From: Allobosea sp.
GTDB lineage: Bacteria > Pseudomonadota > Alphaproteobacteria > Rhizobiales > Beijerinckiaceae
Direction of reading: 5' to 3'
DNA length: 64,000 nucleotides
NCBI RefSeq assembly: GCF_030695125.1
Contig: NZ_JAUYTP010000018.1
Span: 62,001 to 126,000, forward strand
The first letter of the stretch is position 1. Each line of letters opens with the position of its first letter. Positions 8,374-18,030 of this stretch are shown one piece after another. The notes under the pieces were generated by a model that saw only the letters and a list, made by a program, of their open reading frames with translations, ran no database searches and had not been told where the DNA came from. Position numbers and translations under genes: made by a program.

Positions 8374-9714
8374 TCAGCCGTTCATGATGGTCGCGAGCCT
8401 GGTGTAGCACTCCGCCAGCGGGGTCGCGTCGTCCTTGGCCTGCTTGAGGAAGCCCTCGAGTGCGGGGTTCAGCCTGATCGCCTCGTCGACCTCGGCCGAG
8501 GCGCCCTGGCGATAGGCGCCGAGCCGAATCAGCTCCTCCATGTCGGCATAGGTCGCCAGCGTTGCGCGGGCCTTCTGGACGACCGGATAGAAGGAGGGGT
8601 CGCAGGAGCGCGGCATGGTGCGCGAGACGGATTTAAGGATGTTGATCGCCGGATAGCGGCCGCGCTCGGCAATCGAGCGCTCCATCACGATATGGCCGTC
8701 GAGAATGCCGCGCACGGCGTCGGCCACCGGCTCGTCATGGTCGCCGCCATCGACCAGCACGGTGAAGAGCCCGGTGATCGCGCCGTCGCCGATGCCGGGG
8801 CCGGCGCGCTCGAGCAGGCGCGGCAATTCGGCGAAGACGGTCGGCGTATAGCCCTTGGTGGTCGGCGGTTCGCCGGCGGCCAGGCCGATCTCGCGCATCG
8901 CCATGGCAAAGCGCGTCACCGAATCCATCAGGCACATCACCTGCAGACCCTGGTCACGGAAATATTCGGCGATGGTCAGCGTCGTCATGGCGGCCTGCTT
9001 GCGCATCAGCGCCGGCTCGTCGGAGGTCGCGACGACGACGACCGAGCGCGCCAGGCCCTCGGGGCCGAGATCGTCCTGCAGGAACTCCTGGACCTCGCGG
9101 CCACGCTCGCCAACGAGGCCGATGACGTTGACGTCGGCGCGGGCATAACGCGCGAGCATCGAGAGCAGCACCGATTTGCCGACGCCCGAACCGGCGAAGA
9201 TGCCCATGCGCTGGCCGAGGCAGCAAGTCAGGAAGGCGTTGAGCGCGCGCACGCCGAGATCGAGCGGCTTGCCGACGCGGCGGCGCGAATGGGCGGGCGG
9301 CGGGTCGTTGCGGAAGGTGTAGAGCGCCTCGCCCTGGGGCAAAGGCGGGCCGCCATCGACGGGGCGGCCGAGCGCATCGACGACGCGGCCGAGCCAGGCG
9401 GAGGTCGGCTTGAGGCCCGGCGCCGCCTTGTCGATATAGGCCGGGCAGCCGCGGCGCACGCCGTCGAGCCCGCCATAGGGCATCACCAGCGCCCGGTCGC
9501 CCGAAAAGCCGATGACCTCGCAGGGCACGCGGGTTCCCGGCGCGATCTCGATGCCGATGCGGCCGCCCAGGCTCATGGCGCCGATCGGCCCGGCGATTTC
9601 GACCAGCAGCCCGCGCACCGCGATGACACGACCGTAGACGGTGACGGGGTCGAGCCCCGCAATCGTCGCGGCGAGGGCGGAGAGGCGATCCTGACCATGG
9701 GCGGGGCTGTTCAT
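8374..9714 (-). CDS. fliI: Flagellum-specific ATP synthase FliI
   Basis: 446 residues. FliI is the hexameric F1-like ATPase of the flagellar export apparatus. The Walker A motif GSGVGKS is at about 175-181 and the Walker B strand LQVMCLMD at about 257-264. The family block [15 protein letters not shown] follows in the C-terminal part, where FliI/YscN enzymes diverge from F1-beta. The start [20 protein letters not shown] is the only plausible ATG. It lies divergent from the small membrane gene and ctrA. In this bacterium it is not followed by fliJ, but by the convergent MFS gene. Confidence 0.95.
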   Translation of the reverse strand: MNSPAHGQDRLSALAATIAGLDPVTVYGRVIAVRGLLVEIAGPIGAMSLGGRIGIEIAPGTRVPCEVIGFSGDRALVMPYGGLDGVRRGCPAYIDKAAPGLKPTSAWLGRVVDALGRPVDGGPPLPQGEALYTFRNDPPPAHSRRRVGKPLDLGVRALNAFLTCCLGQRMGIFAGSGVGKSVLLSMLARYARADVNVIGLVGERGREVQEFLQDDLGPEGLARSVVVVATSDEPALMRKQAAMTTLTIAEYFRDQGLQVMCLMDSVTRFAMAMREIGLAAGEPPTTKGYTPTVFAELPRLLERAGPGIGDGAITGLFTVLVDGGDHDEPVADAVRGILDGHIVMERSIAERGRYPAINILKSVSRTMPRSCDPSFYPVVQKARATLATYADMEELIRLGAYRQGASAEVDEAIRLNPALEGFLKQAKDDATPLAECYTRLATIMNG

Positions 9715-9987
9715 GACCGCCTCCGTAAACCTTTCAGGCGCCGCTGCGCCAGTGCGGAGCCGCGCGCCGCGCCGCTATCGTCTCACCGATTTGAGCGGTG
9801 GCTGCAAGGTTGGCAGCCGCCGGCTCTGGCTCAGGGGGCGATCGGGCGGGCTGTCCGGTCGCTGCGCCGGGGACCTTCGCGAGGGGTGCAAAACCCGTCG
9901 CATTTGAGTCGGATTGTCTGTGGACAGAGAAGAGAGCCGAAAGGAGCCCAACCCTAGGCCGGTGCGGTCACATAATGGAACCGCTCG

Positions 9988-10212
9988 ATGATCCTGGCGC
10001 TGGCGCTATTCACCCTGGGGGCCTGTGCCGGCCTCATGTATGACGGCGTCTCGCGGGCGATCATGCTGATCATGGCGATCCTGCTGCTGTTCGTCTCCTG
10101 GGTGCTGTTCAGCGAGGTCGACATCTTCAGCTTCTTCATCTTCGCTGGCCATCTGCTCGCCCTGAGCTCGGGCTATCTGACCGGCCTCTACATCCAGCGC
10201 CGGTCGCCCTGA
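9988..10212 (+). CDS. Small two-helix membrane protein
   Basis: 74 residues with two hydrophobic segments (about 1-17 and 24-41) and a third weaker one (48-66), ending in IQRRSP. ATG at 9988 is preceded by GGAA at an acceptable distance. Codon use fits the surrounding genes, so I accept it as coding although I recognise no family. It sits between fliI (divergent) and ctrA (same strand), about 400 bases before ctrA. Confidence 0.55.
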   Translation: MILALALFTLGACAGLMYDGVSRAIMLIMAILLLFVSWVLFSEVDIFSFFIFAGHLLALSSGYLTGLYIQRRSP

Positions 10213-10615
10213 CCGGCGGCTCGCGGCGGACGATCGGTGGATGGGGACATCGCCGACGAAACCGCGCAAGCGACGCAGTCCGTTTACCCTTCATTAAGCC
10301 GAGTGATTAACACTGTGTTTCGAGACCGCCATGCAGCGCGGGGTCATTTCGACCCGGTTCCGCACGGCAGTCTTCGCGAAAGGCAATTTCGCGGGCGAAT
10401 GGCGAAGCGATCCGTGTCAAATTCGACTCACCCCGGCAAGGATCGTCGTCTTTCTCCCAGGAAGCGCTTGCGCACGGGAATCACGGTTTGTTAACCACTT
10501 CCCCGTAGCGTGTCGCGTGGCGTTTCATCAGGCAAGTACGTCGTCGTCCAGGACCGTGGGGGTTCGGACGAGATGAGCGGTCAGCTTGCCTGCGGGCGAA
10601 ATTGGGGACGTGAAC
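10213..10615 (+). promoter_or_regulatory. ctrA upstream region with TTAA-type CtrA-like boxes
   Basis: A 403-base gap without a convincing gene. It contains TTTA-N7-TTAA at 10283-10297, close to the CtrA consensus TTAA-N7-TTAA. A further TTAAC lies at 10307-10311 and a TTAACC at 10491-10496, in a region noticeably richer in A/T than its surroundings. Autoregulation of ctrA through such sites is established in Caulobacter; that it happens here is inference from the sites. Confidence 0.45.
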
Positions 10616-11317
10616 ATGCGGGTTCTGCTGATCGAGGACGATAGCGCAACCGCTCAGAGCATCGAACTCATGCTCAAATCGGAAAGCTTCAACGTCTACA
10701 CCACCGATCTCGGTGAGGAAGGCGTGGATCTCGGCAAGCTCTACGATTACGACATCATTCTGCTCGACTTGAACCTGCCCGACATGTCCGGCTACGAGGT
10801 CCTGCGCAGCTTGCGCGTCGCCAAGGTCAAGACGCCGATCCTGATCCTGTCGGGGCTTGCCGGCATCGAGGACAAGGTCAAGGGCCTGGGCTTTGGCGCC
10901 GACGACTACCTGACCAAGCCGTTTCACAAGGACGAGTTGGTCGCCCGCATCCACGCGATCGTGCGCCGCTCCAAGGGCCATGCCCAGTCGGTCATCACGA
11001 CGGGCGATCTCGTCGTCAATCTCGACACCAAGACCGTCGAGGTCGATGCCGCCCGCGTCCACCTCACCGGCAAGGAATACCAGATGCTGGAGCTGCTCTC
11101 GCTCCGCAAGGGTACGACGCTGACCAAGGAAATGTTCCTGAACCACCTCTATGGCGGCATGGACGAGCCCGAGCTGAAGATCATCGACGTGTTCATCTGC
11201 AAGCTGCGCAAGAAGCTCGCGAATGCGTCCGACGGCAAGAACTACATCGAGACGGTCTGGGGCCGCGGCTATGTGCTGCGCGAGCCGTCAGAAGTCGAGG
11301 AACGCATCCCGGCCTAA
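10616..11317 (+). CDS. ctrA: Cell-cycle response regulator CtrA
   Basis: 233 residues beginning [20 protein letters not shown]. The receiver domain has the acidic pair at 8-9, phospho-acceptor Asp51 ([17 protein letters not shown]) and the conserved Lys in [13 protein letters not shown]. The OmpR-type winged helix carries the CtrA signature [20 protein letters not shown] and ends with [13 protein letters not shown]. CtrA is the alphaproteobacterial master regulator of replication, division, flagellum and pili, phosphorylated through CckA-ChpT. ChpT is encoded 6.5 kb downstream in this same window. The ATG at 10616 gives the conserved N-terminus; an upstream in-frame extension is not conserved. 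Confidence 0.97.
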   Translation: MRVLLIEDDSATAQSIELMLKSESFNVYTTDLGEEGVDLGKLYDYDIILLDLNLPDMSGYEVLRSLRVAKVKTPILILSGLAGIEDKVKGLGFGADDYLTKPFHKDELVARIHAIVRRSKGHAQSVITTGDLVVNLDTKTVEVDAARVHLTGKEYQMLELLSLRKGTTLTKEMFLNHLYGGMDEPELKIIDVFICKLRKKLANASDGKNYIETVWGRGYVLREPSEVEERIPA

Positions 11318-11408
11318 ATCCGGCCCGCGACCGTCACGCGGCGGTCACGTTTCGATGCGAGACAGAATGCGGCCTGATCGTCGGATGTACACGACAGGTT
11401 GACGGGGA

Positions 11409-11431
11409 CCCCGCCGAGAGGCGGGGTTTTT
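11409..11431 (+). terminator. Rho-independent terminator after ctrA
   Basis: CCCCGCC (11409-11415), loop GAGA, GGCGGGG (11420-11426), followed by TTTTTG. A strong stem and T-run about 90 bases beyond the ctrA stop. Confidence 0.9.
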
Positions 11432-11510
11432 GTTTGGCGACTGCCTTGATGCAACGTTGGCGGGCAGGGTGTCTGGAGGCTGATTGCGCCGCGGGAATGG
11501 CCGGCTGGCC

Positions 11511-12395
11511 TCAGAAGCGGCTGCCGCCGGCGGCCCGGACCGGCTCGACCGGCAGGCTGATCGCCGCCGGCTGGGCCTGGATGCAGTCCCTGCTGCGAAA
11601 AATGCCGCGATGCTGCCGGTCGGGGACGATGACCGTGGAAATCCCGACGACCGTTTCAGCCGCGCCGAGCAGGACGGCGCCCTGAGGCGCCAGGCGCGGG
11701 GCAATGGCCTCGAACGCCTTGGCCTTGGTCGGGAGGTCGAAATAGATCAGCACATTGCGGCAGAAGATCACGTCGAACTGGCCGAGATGGCCGCTGGGTT
11801 CGAGCAGATTATGCCGTTTCAGCTCGACCATGGCGCGCAGCCGTTCGGACACCTGCCACTTGTCGCCATTCTGCTGGAAGTGCTTCAGGAGCATCTGGAT
11901 CGGCAAGCCGCGCTGGATCTCGAACTGGCTGTAGATGCCGTCGCGGGCCCGCTCGAGCACCTCGCCCGAGATGTCGGTGCCGACGATCTGGACTTTCCAG
12001 CCGGCCAGGCGGGGCGCCATCTCGTCCAGGATCATGGCCACCGAATAGGCTTCCTGCCCGGTCGAGACGGCGGCGCACCAGATCCGGAGGGAGCGGGTCG
12101 CCGCATTCAGGGCAAGCCGCTCGGGCAGGATGACATTGCGAAACAGCTCGAACGGCGTCTGGTCGCGGAAGAACAGTGTCTCGTTGGTCGTCATCGCCTC
12201 GATGACGGCGTTTTCCAGCGCCGCGTCGGTGCCCGGCCGCAGCATCTGGACGAGGGTGGCGAGCCCGTCGATCCCGCGCCGACGGCACAGGATGCCGAGC
12301 CGGCTTTCGGCGAGGTAGCGTTTTTCAGGGCTGAGCGAGAGGCCCGAGCGCAGGTGCAGCAGCAGCCGCAGGAAGTTGAAATCGGCCTCGGTCAT
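11511..12395 (-). CDS. cheR: Chemotaxis protein methyltransferase CheR
   Basis: 294 residues. CheR methylates glutamates of chemoreceptors using S-adenosylmethionine. An N-terminal helical domain (1-75) leads to EAMTTNETLFFRDQTPFELF, the characteristic CheR linker. The SAM-binding segment is IWCAAVSTGQEAYSVAM and the FDVIFCRNVLIYFD block lies near 205-218. It is the last gene of the che operon; its ATG overlaps the cheB stop by four bases (ATGA), which points to translational coupling. After the fold, a Pro/Ala-rich tail of about 30 residues is non-conserved. Confidence 0.95.
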   Translation of the reverse strand: MTEADFNFLRLLLHLRSGLSLSPEKRYLAESRLGILCRRRGIDGLATLVQMLRPGTDAALENAVIEAMTTNETLFFRDQTPFELFRNVILPERLALNAATRSLRIWCAAVSTGQEAYSVAMILDEMAPRLAGWKVQIVGTDISGEVLERARDGIYSQFEIQRGLPIQMLLKHFQQNGDKWQVSERLRAMVELKRHNLLEPSGHLGQFDVIFCRNVLIYFDLPTKAKAFEAIAPRLAPQGAVLLGAAETVVGISTVIVPDRQHRGIFRSRDCIQAQPAAISLPVEPVRAAGGSRF

Positions 12396-13498
12396 GAGGG
12401 CTGCCCCGTGCGTACGAGGCTGCGGATCGCGCTGCCGATGTCATCCAGTGGAATGACGGTGCTGGCGTGCTGGGCGCGGACGACCGAACCGGGCATCCCC
12501 CAGATCGTGCTGCTCTGTTCGTCCTGCGCGATGACGGCCGCGCCCGCCCGGCGCAGCGCGCCGGCGCCCTCCGTCCCGTCCGCGCCCATGCCCGTCAGGA
12601 CGAGGCCGAGCGCGGCGGGGCCGAGATGGCGCGCGGCATCGTTGAACAGGACGTCGACCGCGGGGCGGCAGAAGCGCACCGGCGGGCCATCGCCGATGCT
12701 CGCAGTGATATGGCCGAGCCGGCGGTCGATGCCGAGATGGCGGCCGCCCGGCGCGATATAGATCGTGCCGCGGACGAGCCGCTCGCCATCGAAGGGCTCG
12801 CGCGCCGGGATGCCGATATAGCTCGCGATCTGCTCGGCGAAGGACGCCGTGAAGAGCGGCGGCATATGCTGGACGATGATGGTCGTCAGGTCCTGCAGGC
12901 CGTCGCCGATGTCGAACAGCACCTTGGCGACCGCACGCGGGCCACCCGTAGAGGCGCCGATGACGAGATAGCGCGGCACGGCCGAAACGAGCTGGCGCAG
13001 GCTCGCGGGGCCGACCGGCGTGAAATCGACATCGATGTCGAGTGGCAGGCTGCCGGATCGGCCTCTGGCCTGGGCGATGTTGCCGAGCTTGAGCAGGAAC
13101 TCGCTGCGGAAATCCAGCGACAGCGTCAGGCCGCTGCGGCTGTCGGGCTTGGAGACCACATCCATCGCGCCCTTCGTCATGCATTCGAGCGCGATGCGGG
13201 TGTTGCGTTCGGTCAGCGTGGTCGCGATCAGGACGCCGGTGTGAGGGCTTTCCCTGAGGATCTGGGGCAAAGCGGTCGCGCCATCGACGCCGGGCATGTC
13301 GAGGTCGAGGACCATCACGTCGGGCTTGAAGCGTCCGGCATGGGCGACGGCGGTTTCGCCGTCACCGGCCACGGCCACCAGGTGAAACTGTCCGCTCTCC
13401 CCGAGCCACCGGGCAAACAGGCCGCGCACGACAACCGAATCATCGGCGATCACCACGGTCCTGTGCCTCTGGGCGCCCGCCGGGGAGGAGATGTTCAT
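12392..13498 (-). CDS. cheB: Protein-glutamate methylesterase/glutaminase CheB
   Basis: 368 residues. A receiver domain (phospho-acceptor Asp65 in DVMVLDLDMPGVDG, acidic pair at 19-20) is joined to the methylesterase domain. The catalytic triad is visible: Ser183 (GASTGG), His211 (VQHMPP) and Asp307 (GMGADGTEG). CheB demethylates or deamidates receptors after phosphorylation by CheA, opposing CheR. It is co-transcribed with cheR (four-base overlap) and lies 94 bases after cheY. Confidence 0.95.
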   Translation of the reverse strand: MNISSPAGAQRHRTVVIADDSVVVRGLFARWLGESGQFHLVAVAGDGETAVAHAGRFKPDVMVLDLDMPGVDGATALPQILRESPHTGVLIATTLTERNTRIALECMTKGAMDVVSKPDSRSGLTLSLDFRSEFLLKLGNIAQARGRSGSLPLDIDVDFTPVGPASLRQLVSAVPRYLVIGASTGGPRAVAKVLFDIGDGLQDLTTIIVQHMPPLFTASFAEQIASYIGIPAREPFDGERLVRGTIYIAPGGRHLGIDRRLGHITASIGDGPPVRFCRPAVDVLFNDAARHLGPAALGLVLTGMGADGTEGAGALRRAGAAVIAQDEQSSTIWGMPGSVVRAQHASTVIPLDDIGSAIRSLVRTGQPS

Positions 13499-13592
13499 GC
13501 GTCACACATACGGCGCGACGCGCGGGCAGGCGCATCGCCGGCCGATGCCGAGCGACCCGGCTGTTCGAAGAGCGGCCGTGTCGCTGAGGGGC

Positions 13593-13958
13593 TCAAAGCA
13601 AGCCGACCTGATGAAACTTCGACGCGACGATCTCCTTGTCGAAGGGCTTCATGATGTACTCGTCGGCTCCGGCGTGCATGGCGCGCGCAATGTGGGCGAT
13701 GTCGTTCTCGGTGGTGCAGAACACCACCTTGGGCCGCTTGCCGCCCGGCATCTGCCGCAGCGTGCGCAGGAAATCGTAGCCGTCCATGATCGGCATGTTC
13801 CAGTCGAGCAGGACGGCATCGGGCATCTCGCCCTTGCAGGCGTCGATGGCGCGCGCGCCGTCCTCGGCTTCTGCGATGCGGAACTGGAGGCCTTCGAGAA
13901 TACGCCGCGCGACCTTGCGGATCACGGCCGAGTCATCGACGACGAGACAATATTTCAT
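13593..13958 (-). CDS. cheY: Chemotaxis-type single-domain response regulator CheY
   Basis: 121 residues, receiver domain only. Acidic pair Asp8/Asp9 (VVDDS), phospho-acceptor Asp52 (VLLDWNMPIMDGYDFL), conserved Thr in FCTTEND and Lys in YIMKPFDKEI. It lies between cheW and cheB in the che operon, so it is the probable output regulator for this CheA. Whether it binds the flagellar switch or acts as a phosphate sink cannot be read from the sequence. Confidence 0.9.
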   Translation of the reverse strand: MKYCLVVDDSAVIRKVARRILEGLQFRIAEAEDGARAIDACKGEMPDAVLLDWNMPIMDGYDFLRTLRQMPGGKRPKVVFCTTENDIAHIARAMHAGADEYIMKPFDKEIVASKFHQVGLL

Positions 13959-13988
13959 AATCGGTCTCCAGATCGGTGCTGCGGCGGG

Positions 13989-14516
13989 TCAGGCTGCGGC
14001 AGCCAGGTCAATTGCGAGGATGGCGTCGACGTCGAGAACGACGAGCAGGCGGTTGTCGAGGCGGTGGACGCCGGCGGCGAGGGCCGCCCAGGCGCGGTCG
14101 AGATGGACGGGCATGGGCTCCAGCGTGGATTGATCCAGGCGCATGACCTCGCCAACGGCATCGACGATCAGAGCATAGGCCTCGCCCTGGTGATCGATGC
14201 CGACGGCGACCAGTTCTGTCTTGCCCTCGCGATCTTGCTTGAGGGTGACGGGTCGTCCGAGGCGGCGGCGCAGGCAGATGGCGGTGACGATGCGTCCGCG
14301 CAGGTTGAGCAGGCCGACGATCTCGGACGGCGCGCGCGGCACGAGCGTGATGCGGTTGGTGATGAACACGTCATGCACGCGGCCGATCGGCAGGCCGAGA
14401 ATCTGGTCGCCGATCATCACGGTGACGTAGTCGAGCGAATCGAAGGTGCCCGGCGCCGGCTCGGCCACCGGACGGGCCTCAGCCGGGTTACGCGTCTCTG
14501 TCTGGTGAAGGGTCAT
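13989..14516 (-). CDS. cheW: Chemotaxis coupling protein CheW
   Basis: 175 residues from the ATG at 14516, which overlaps the cheA stop (ATGA). After about 28 variable residues comes the CheW fold: YVTVMIGDQILGLPIGRVHD, RAPSEIVGLLNLRGRIVTAI (the hallmark block) and a C-terminal LVVLDVDAILAID strand. CheW links chemoreceptors to the CheA kinase in the signalling array. The frame is open further upstream across the end of cheA, but that part reads as a shadow. Confidence 0.92.
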   Translation of the reverse strand: MTLHQTETRNPAEARPVAEPAPGTFDSLDYVTVMIGDQILGLPIGRVHDVFITNRITLVPRAPSEIVGLLNLRGRIVTAICLRRRLGRPVTLKQDREGKTELVAVGIDHQGEAYALIVDAVGEVMRLDQSTLEPMPVHLDRAWAALAAGVHRLDNRLLVVLDVDAILAIDLAAAA

Positions 14517-17143
14517 GCCGCCTCCCTGAGACCGGGGCGCCGTTCCGACAATTCGCCCAGCAGCGAGCGGCGGTCGAACTTGGCGACGACCTCGTCGAGC
14601 CGGGCCTGGCCGGCGCGCATGTGGAGATCGGGCGTCACCAGAGCCGTGAGGCCGATCAAGCGCAGGCGCTCGCCATCCGCGCCGTTCCGCATTGTGGCGA
14701 CGAAGGAGAACGCGCTGTCGATGTCGCCGTCGAGGTCGATCAGGACGGTGCTGATGACGCCTGCCGCAAGCTTCTGCTGGGCGGCCTGGAAGTCGCCGGC
14801 CACGGCGATGCGGTGCCCGGAAGCCTTGAGGACCGGTGTCAGCATGTCGCACAGGAAACGCGAGGGTTCGATCAGCAGGATCTGCGGGGGCGCGGCCGGA
14901 TCGCCCGGGGCGGCGCCGGCCTGGCGCCAACCGCGCTCGTGCATCGGCAGGTAGTGGGCGAGGTCGATGATGTCCGTGGCGCGGCCGCGGATCATCGCCG
15001 AGCCGACGACGCCTCGGTCGTGGGCATTCGCCATTTCGATGTCGAGGACCTCGTCGACGATGTCGACGATCGCGTCGACCGCGAGCGCCACCGTCATGTC
15101 GCCCTCGGAGATGATCACGAGCGGCTGCAGGCCCTGCTCGCGCAGGCGGGTGTCGCCCACCGGCACGACCGGCACCAGCCGGTTGCGGTAATGCAGGAGC
15201 GTGCGGCCGCTGCCATGCTCGAACTGCGCGGCATCGACCTCCTCGAGCCGGGTGACGAGCGAGAGAGGCACAGCCCTGAAGCCCTCGGATCCCGTCTTGA
15301 AGACGAGCATGGTCGTCCTGTCGTTGGTCGGCGCGATGGCCGAGGGCGCCTCGACGTGAAAGGCATCGCCGCCACCGGCCGCGCCAACCAGCCGGGCCAC
15401 GCCATTGGGGTCGACGATCAGCACGACGGCGCCATCGCCGAGGATCGTGTTGCCCGAGAAAAGCGGGATGTGCCGCAGCTTGCTCGACATCGGCTTGACG
15501 ACGATTTCCTCGGTGTGGAAGACGCCGTCGACCAGGATCCCGAATTGCCGCTCGCCGATCTGGGTGACGACGATAAAGCCGTCCTCGAAGGTCGGCTCGG
15601 CCGTGCCCATCAGCGCCGAGAGCGCGATCACCGGCAGGAGGCGCCCCCGCAGCCGCAGGATCGGCGCCCCGTTGATGTCTTCGACGCGATGATCGGCCCC
15701 GGCTTTGACCCGGACGAGCTCGCGCACGACGATCTGGGGAATGGCGAAACGCTGGTCGCCAGCAACGACGATCAGCGCGGCGACGATGGCCAGCGTCAGG
15801 GGAATCTTGATCGTGATCGTGGTGCCGAGCCCCGGCTTGGTGACGACGTCGATCAGCCCGCCGATGGCGTCGACATTGACCTTGACCACGTCCATGCCGA
15901 CGCCCCGCCCCGAAATGGCGGTGACGCTGTCGGCGGTGGTGAAGCCGGGATGGAAAATGAAGCGGCTGACCTGAGCGTCGGTCATGCGCTCGATCTCGAC
16001 ATCCGTCGCCAGACCGTGCTGCAGGGCCTTGCGCCGGATGCGGTCGATATCGAGGCCGCGCCCGTCATCGGCGATCGCGATCGTCACCGATCCGCCTTCG
16101 TGATAGGCGGCGAGGCGGATCGTGCCATGGTCGGGCTTGCCGGCGGCGCGACGCTCTTGCGGCAATTCGATCGCATGGTCGGCGCAGTTGCGCACCATGT
16201 GCATCAGCGGATCCTTGATCAGGTCGAGGATCTGCCGGTCGAGTTCGGTGTCTGCCCCCTCGGTGACCAGTTCGATGCGCTTGCCAAGTTCGGCGCCGAG
16301 GTCGCGCACGATCCGCGGCAGCTTCGACCAGGCGTTGCCGATCGGCTGCATGCGCGTCTTCATGACGCCGTCCTGCAGCTCCGCCGTGATCAGGGAAAGA
16401 CGCTGCAAAGGCCCCTTCAGGCCGTTGTCGTCCTGCTTGCGTGAAATCTCGAGAAGCTGGTTTCGCGTCAGCACCAGCTCGGACACCATCGTCATCAGGT
16501 GTTCGATGGTGTCGACATTGACGCGCAGCGTCGCGGGGCCGATCGGGCGGTTGTCGCGGGCGGACGTGTCCTCCCCCGGCGCGCCGGCCTCGACCTTGGC
16601 GATTCGGCCGTCGCGGCCGCGCTGCGGACCCGGAGCACTCCTGAAGACGAGGTCGAGGCCATCCTCGCTCGGCGCTTCCGGGGCCAGTCCGGAATGTCGG
16701 GCCAGATAAGCGGCGACGGGGTCGGCGGCGCCTGCGGCTGCGGGCTGCTTTTTGTACAGCTCCGCCTTGGCGTGCTCGGCCAGGATACCGAGTTCCCTGA
16801 TCAGGTTCTCGTCGTTGCCGAGCGGTTCCTCGCCCTTCTCCGCCAGTTCGGTGAGGATGTCCTTGACGCGGTCGATCGTCTCGAGAACCGCCGTCACGGC
16901 GATGGCGCTGACGCTCGCGCCGTCGCGGAACTGGCCGATCAGCGATTCCGCCGCGTGGGTCAGAGCCTCGAGCCGGGGGAGCCCGATGAAGCCGCAGGTG
17001 CCTTTGACCGTGTGGACCAGTCTGAAGATGTTGCGCAGGATGTCGCGGTTGTTGGGCTCCTGTTCGAAGCGCACGAGTTCCCGATCGACGGTGTCGAGGT
17101 TTTCGCCGGTCTCGGTCAGGAACTCTTGTAGCAAGTCGTCCAT
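14513..17143 (-). CDS. cheA: Chemotaxis histidine kinase CheA with two CheW-like domains and a C-terminal receiver-like domain
   Basis: 876 residues, longer than the roughly 650 of enteric CheA. The HPt domain has phospho-acceptor His44 (HTVKGTCGF). The dimerisation helices are at about 205-265. The HATPase domain has N-box MHMVRNCADHAIE (315-327), IADDGRGLD (357-365) and GRGVGMDVV (412-420). A first CheW-like domain spans about 450-587 and a second about 610-735. A terminal receiver-like domain (about 753-865) has a candidate phospho-acceptor Asp803 (VLIDLDGD) and Lys855. The start at 17143 (MDDLLQEFLTETGENL) is preferred over an ATG five codons upstream. It heads cheA-cheW-cheY-cheB-cheR and follows chpT by 111 bases. 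Confidence 0.95.
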   Translation of the reverse strand: MDDLLQEFLTETGENLDTVDRELVRFEQEPNNRDILRNIFRLVHTVKGTCGFIGLPRLEALTHAAESLIGQFRDGASVSAIAVTAVLETIDRVKDILTELAEKGEEPLGNDENLIRELGILAEHAKAELYKKQPAAAGAADPVAAYLARHSGLAPEAPSEDGLDLVFRSAPGPQRGRDGRIAKVEAGAPGEDTSARDNRPIGPATLRVNVDTIEHLMTMVSELVLTRNQLLEISRKQDDNGLKGPLQRLSLITAELQDGVMKTRMQPIGNAWSKLPRIVRDLGAELGKRIELVTEGADTELDRQILDLIKDPLMHMVRNCADHAIELPQERRAAGKPDHGTIRLAAYHEGGSVTIAIADDGRGLDIDRIRRKALQHGLATDVEIERMTDAQVSRFIFHPGFTTADSVTAISGRGVGMDVVKVNVDAIGGLIDVVTKPGLGTTITIKIPLTLAIVAALIVVAGDQRFAIPQIVVRELVRVKAGADHRVEDINGAPILRLRGRLLPVIALSALMGTAEPTFEDGFIVVTQIGERQFGILVDGVFHTEEIVVKPMSSKLRHIPLFSGNTILGDGAVVLIVDPNGVARLVGAAGGGDAFHVEAPSAIAPTNDRTTMLVFKTGSEGFRAVPLSLVTRLEEVDAAQFEHGSGRTLLHYRNRLVPVVPVGDTRLREQGLQPLVIISEGDMTVALAVDAIVDIVDEVLDIEMANAHDRGVVGSAMIRGRATDIIDLAHYLPMHERGWRQAGAAPGDPAAPPQILLIEPSRFLCDMLTPVLKASGHRIAVAGDFQAAQQKLAAGVISTVLIDLDGDIDSAFSFVATMRNGADGERLRLIGLTALVTPDLHMRAGQARLDEVVAKFDRRSLLGELSERRPGLREAA

Positions 17144-17254
17144 GCAGGGGACCACCACTCAACGCGACAACACACTGCCTCAGCTAAGCAGCAGAAGGGT
17201 TTATGATCAGTTGAGATCGGCGCCAAAACTTCGCGATTTGGCGCTGGCCTCGCT

Positions 17255-17896
17255 TCACGCCGCCTTGTTGGCGGTGATGGTGACCGTGTCGCCCTCGATC
17301 GCGAAGGTGATGGCCATGCCGGCGGCGCGCGCGACCATCCCGGTGTAGAGCGGCTGGACGGCATGGGCGTCGATCGTGCCGGTCTCGGAATGCCCCGCGA
17401 TCAGCTCCTCGACATGGGCGGGGATGCGCGCATGGGACCCCGTCGCGGTGATCGTGTAGCTGCCCTGTTCGCCCTCGACGGTGGCGCGCGAGACCAGCTT
17501 GCCGCCGCGCGGAACCGCCTGGGCCGCCAGCACCAGAAGGTTCAGCAGCAGCTTGACCTGGTTCTTCGGCAGCAGGGCGCGCGGCGCCTCCCAGTCGAGC
17601 GAGAGTTTCTCGTCGTTGAGGAAGCCGTTGGCGACATTGCCGGCGTCGCCGAGATCGATCATCGCGCCCGCGGAGCCGGCTGCGCCGAAGGCGAGCCGCG
17701 CGAATTGCAGCCGGGCCGAGGCGTTGCGGGCGCTCTTCTTGATCAGTTCGAGCGCGAAGTCGCGCATCGAGGGGTCGTCTTCCTCCAGAACCTCGAGCGC
17801 GTTGACAATGGCCCCGACCGGGCTGATCACGTCGTGGCAGACGCGGCTGCAGAGGAGCGCTGCCAGATCGAGCGGCTCGAGCGAGATGGCGGTCAT
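17255..17896 (-). CDS. chpT: Histidine phosphotransferase ChpT
   Basis: 213 residues. ChpT relays phosphate from the kinase CckA to CtrA and CpdR. The dimerisation/phosphotransfer helix contains the acceptor His21 in CSRVCHDVISPVGAIVNALE, the ChpT version of an H-box. The C-terminal half is the degenerate, non-ATP-binding HATPase-like fold, including NQVKLLLNLLVLAAQAVPRG. It sits just upstream of cheA on the same strand, and ctrA is nearby, so the cell-cycle relay and the chemotaxis operon are physically linked. Confidence 0.92.
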   Translation of the reverse strand: MTAISLEPLDLAALLCSRVCHDVISPVGAIVNALEVLEEDDPSMRDFALELIKKSARNASARLQFARLAFGAAGSAGAMIDLGDAGNVANGFLNDEKLSLDWEAPRALLPKNQVKLLLNLLVLAAQAVPRGGKLVSRATVEGEQGSYTITATGSHARIPAHVEELIAGHSETGTIDAHAVQPLYTGMVARAAGMAITFAIEGDTVTITANKAA

Positions 17897-18030
17897 GGGA
17901 CTTGTCCTGGGGTCATTGCTGCGCGGCGCACGGGGCAGACGGTCCGCCGTTTGACCAGATATGGTGCTATCCTGGTTTTCATGTGGTTAAGCCCCGATAA
18001 TCTGCCGGGATCAGCAAAGGGCGAGCAGCG

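Noticed and set aside
14517..14930. Upstream extension of cheW across the end of cheA
   Set aside because: The extension is Arg/Pro-rich and antagonises the coupled ATGA start; CheW homology begins only after 14516.
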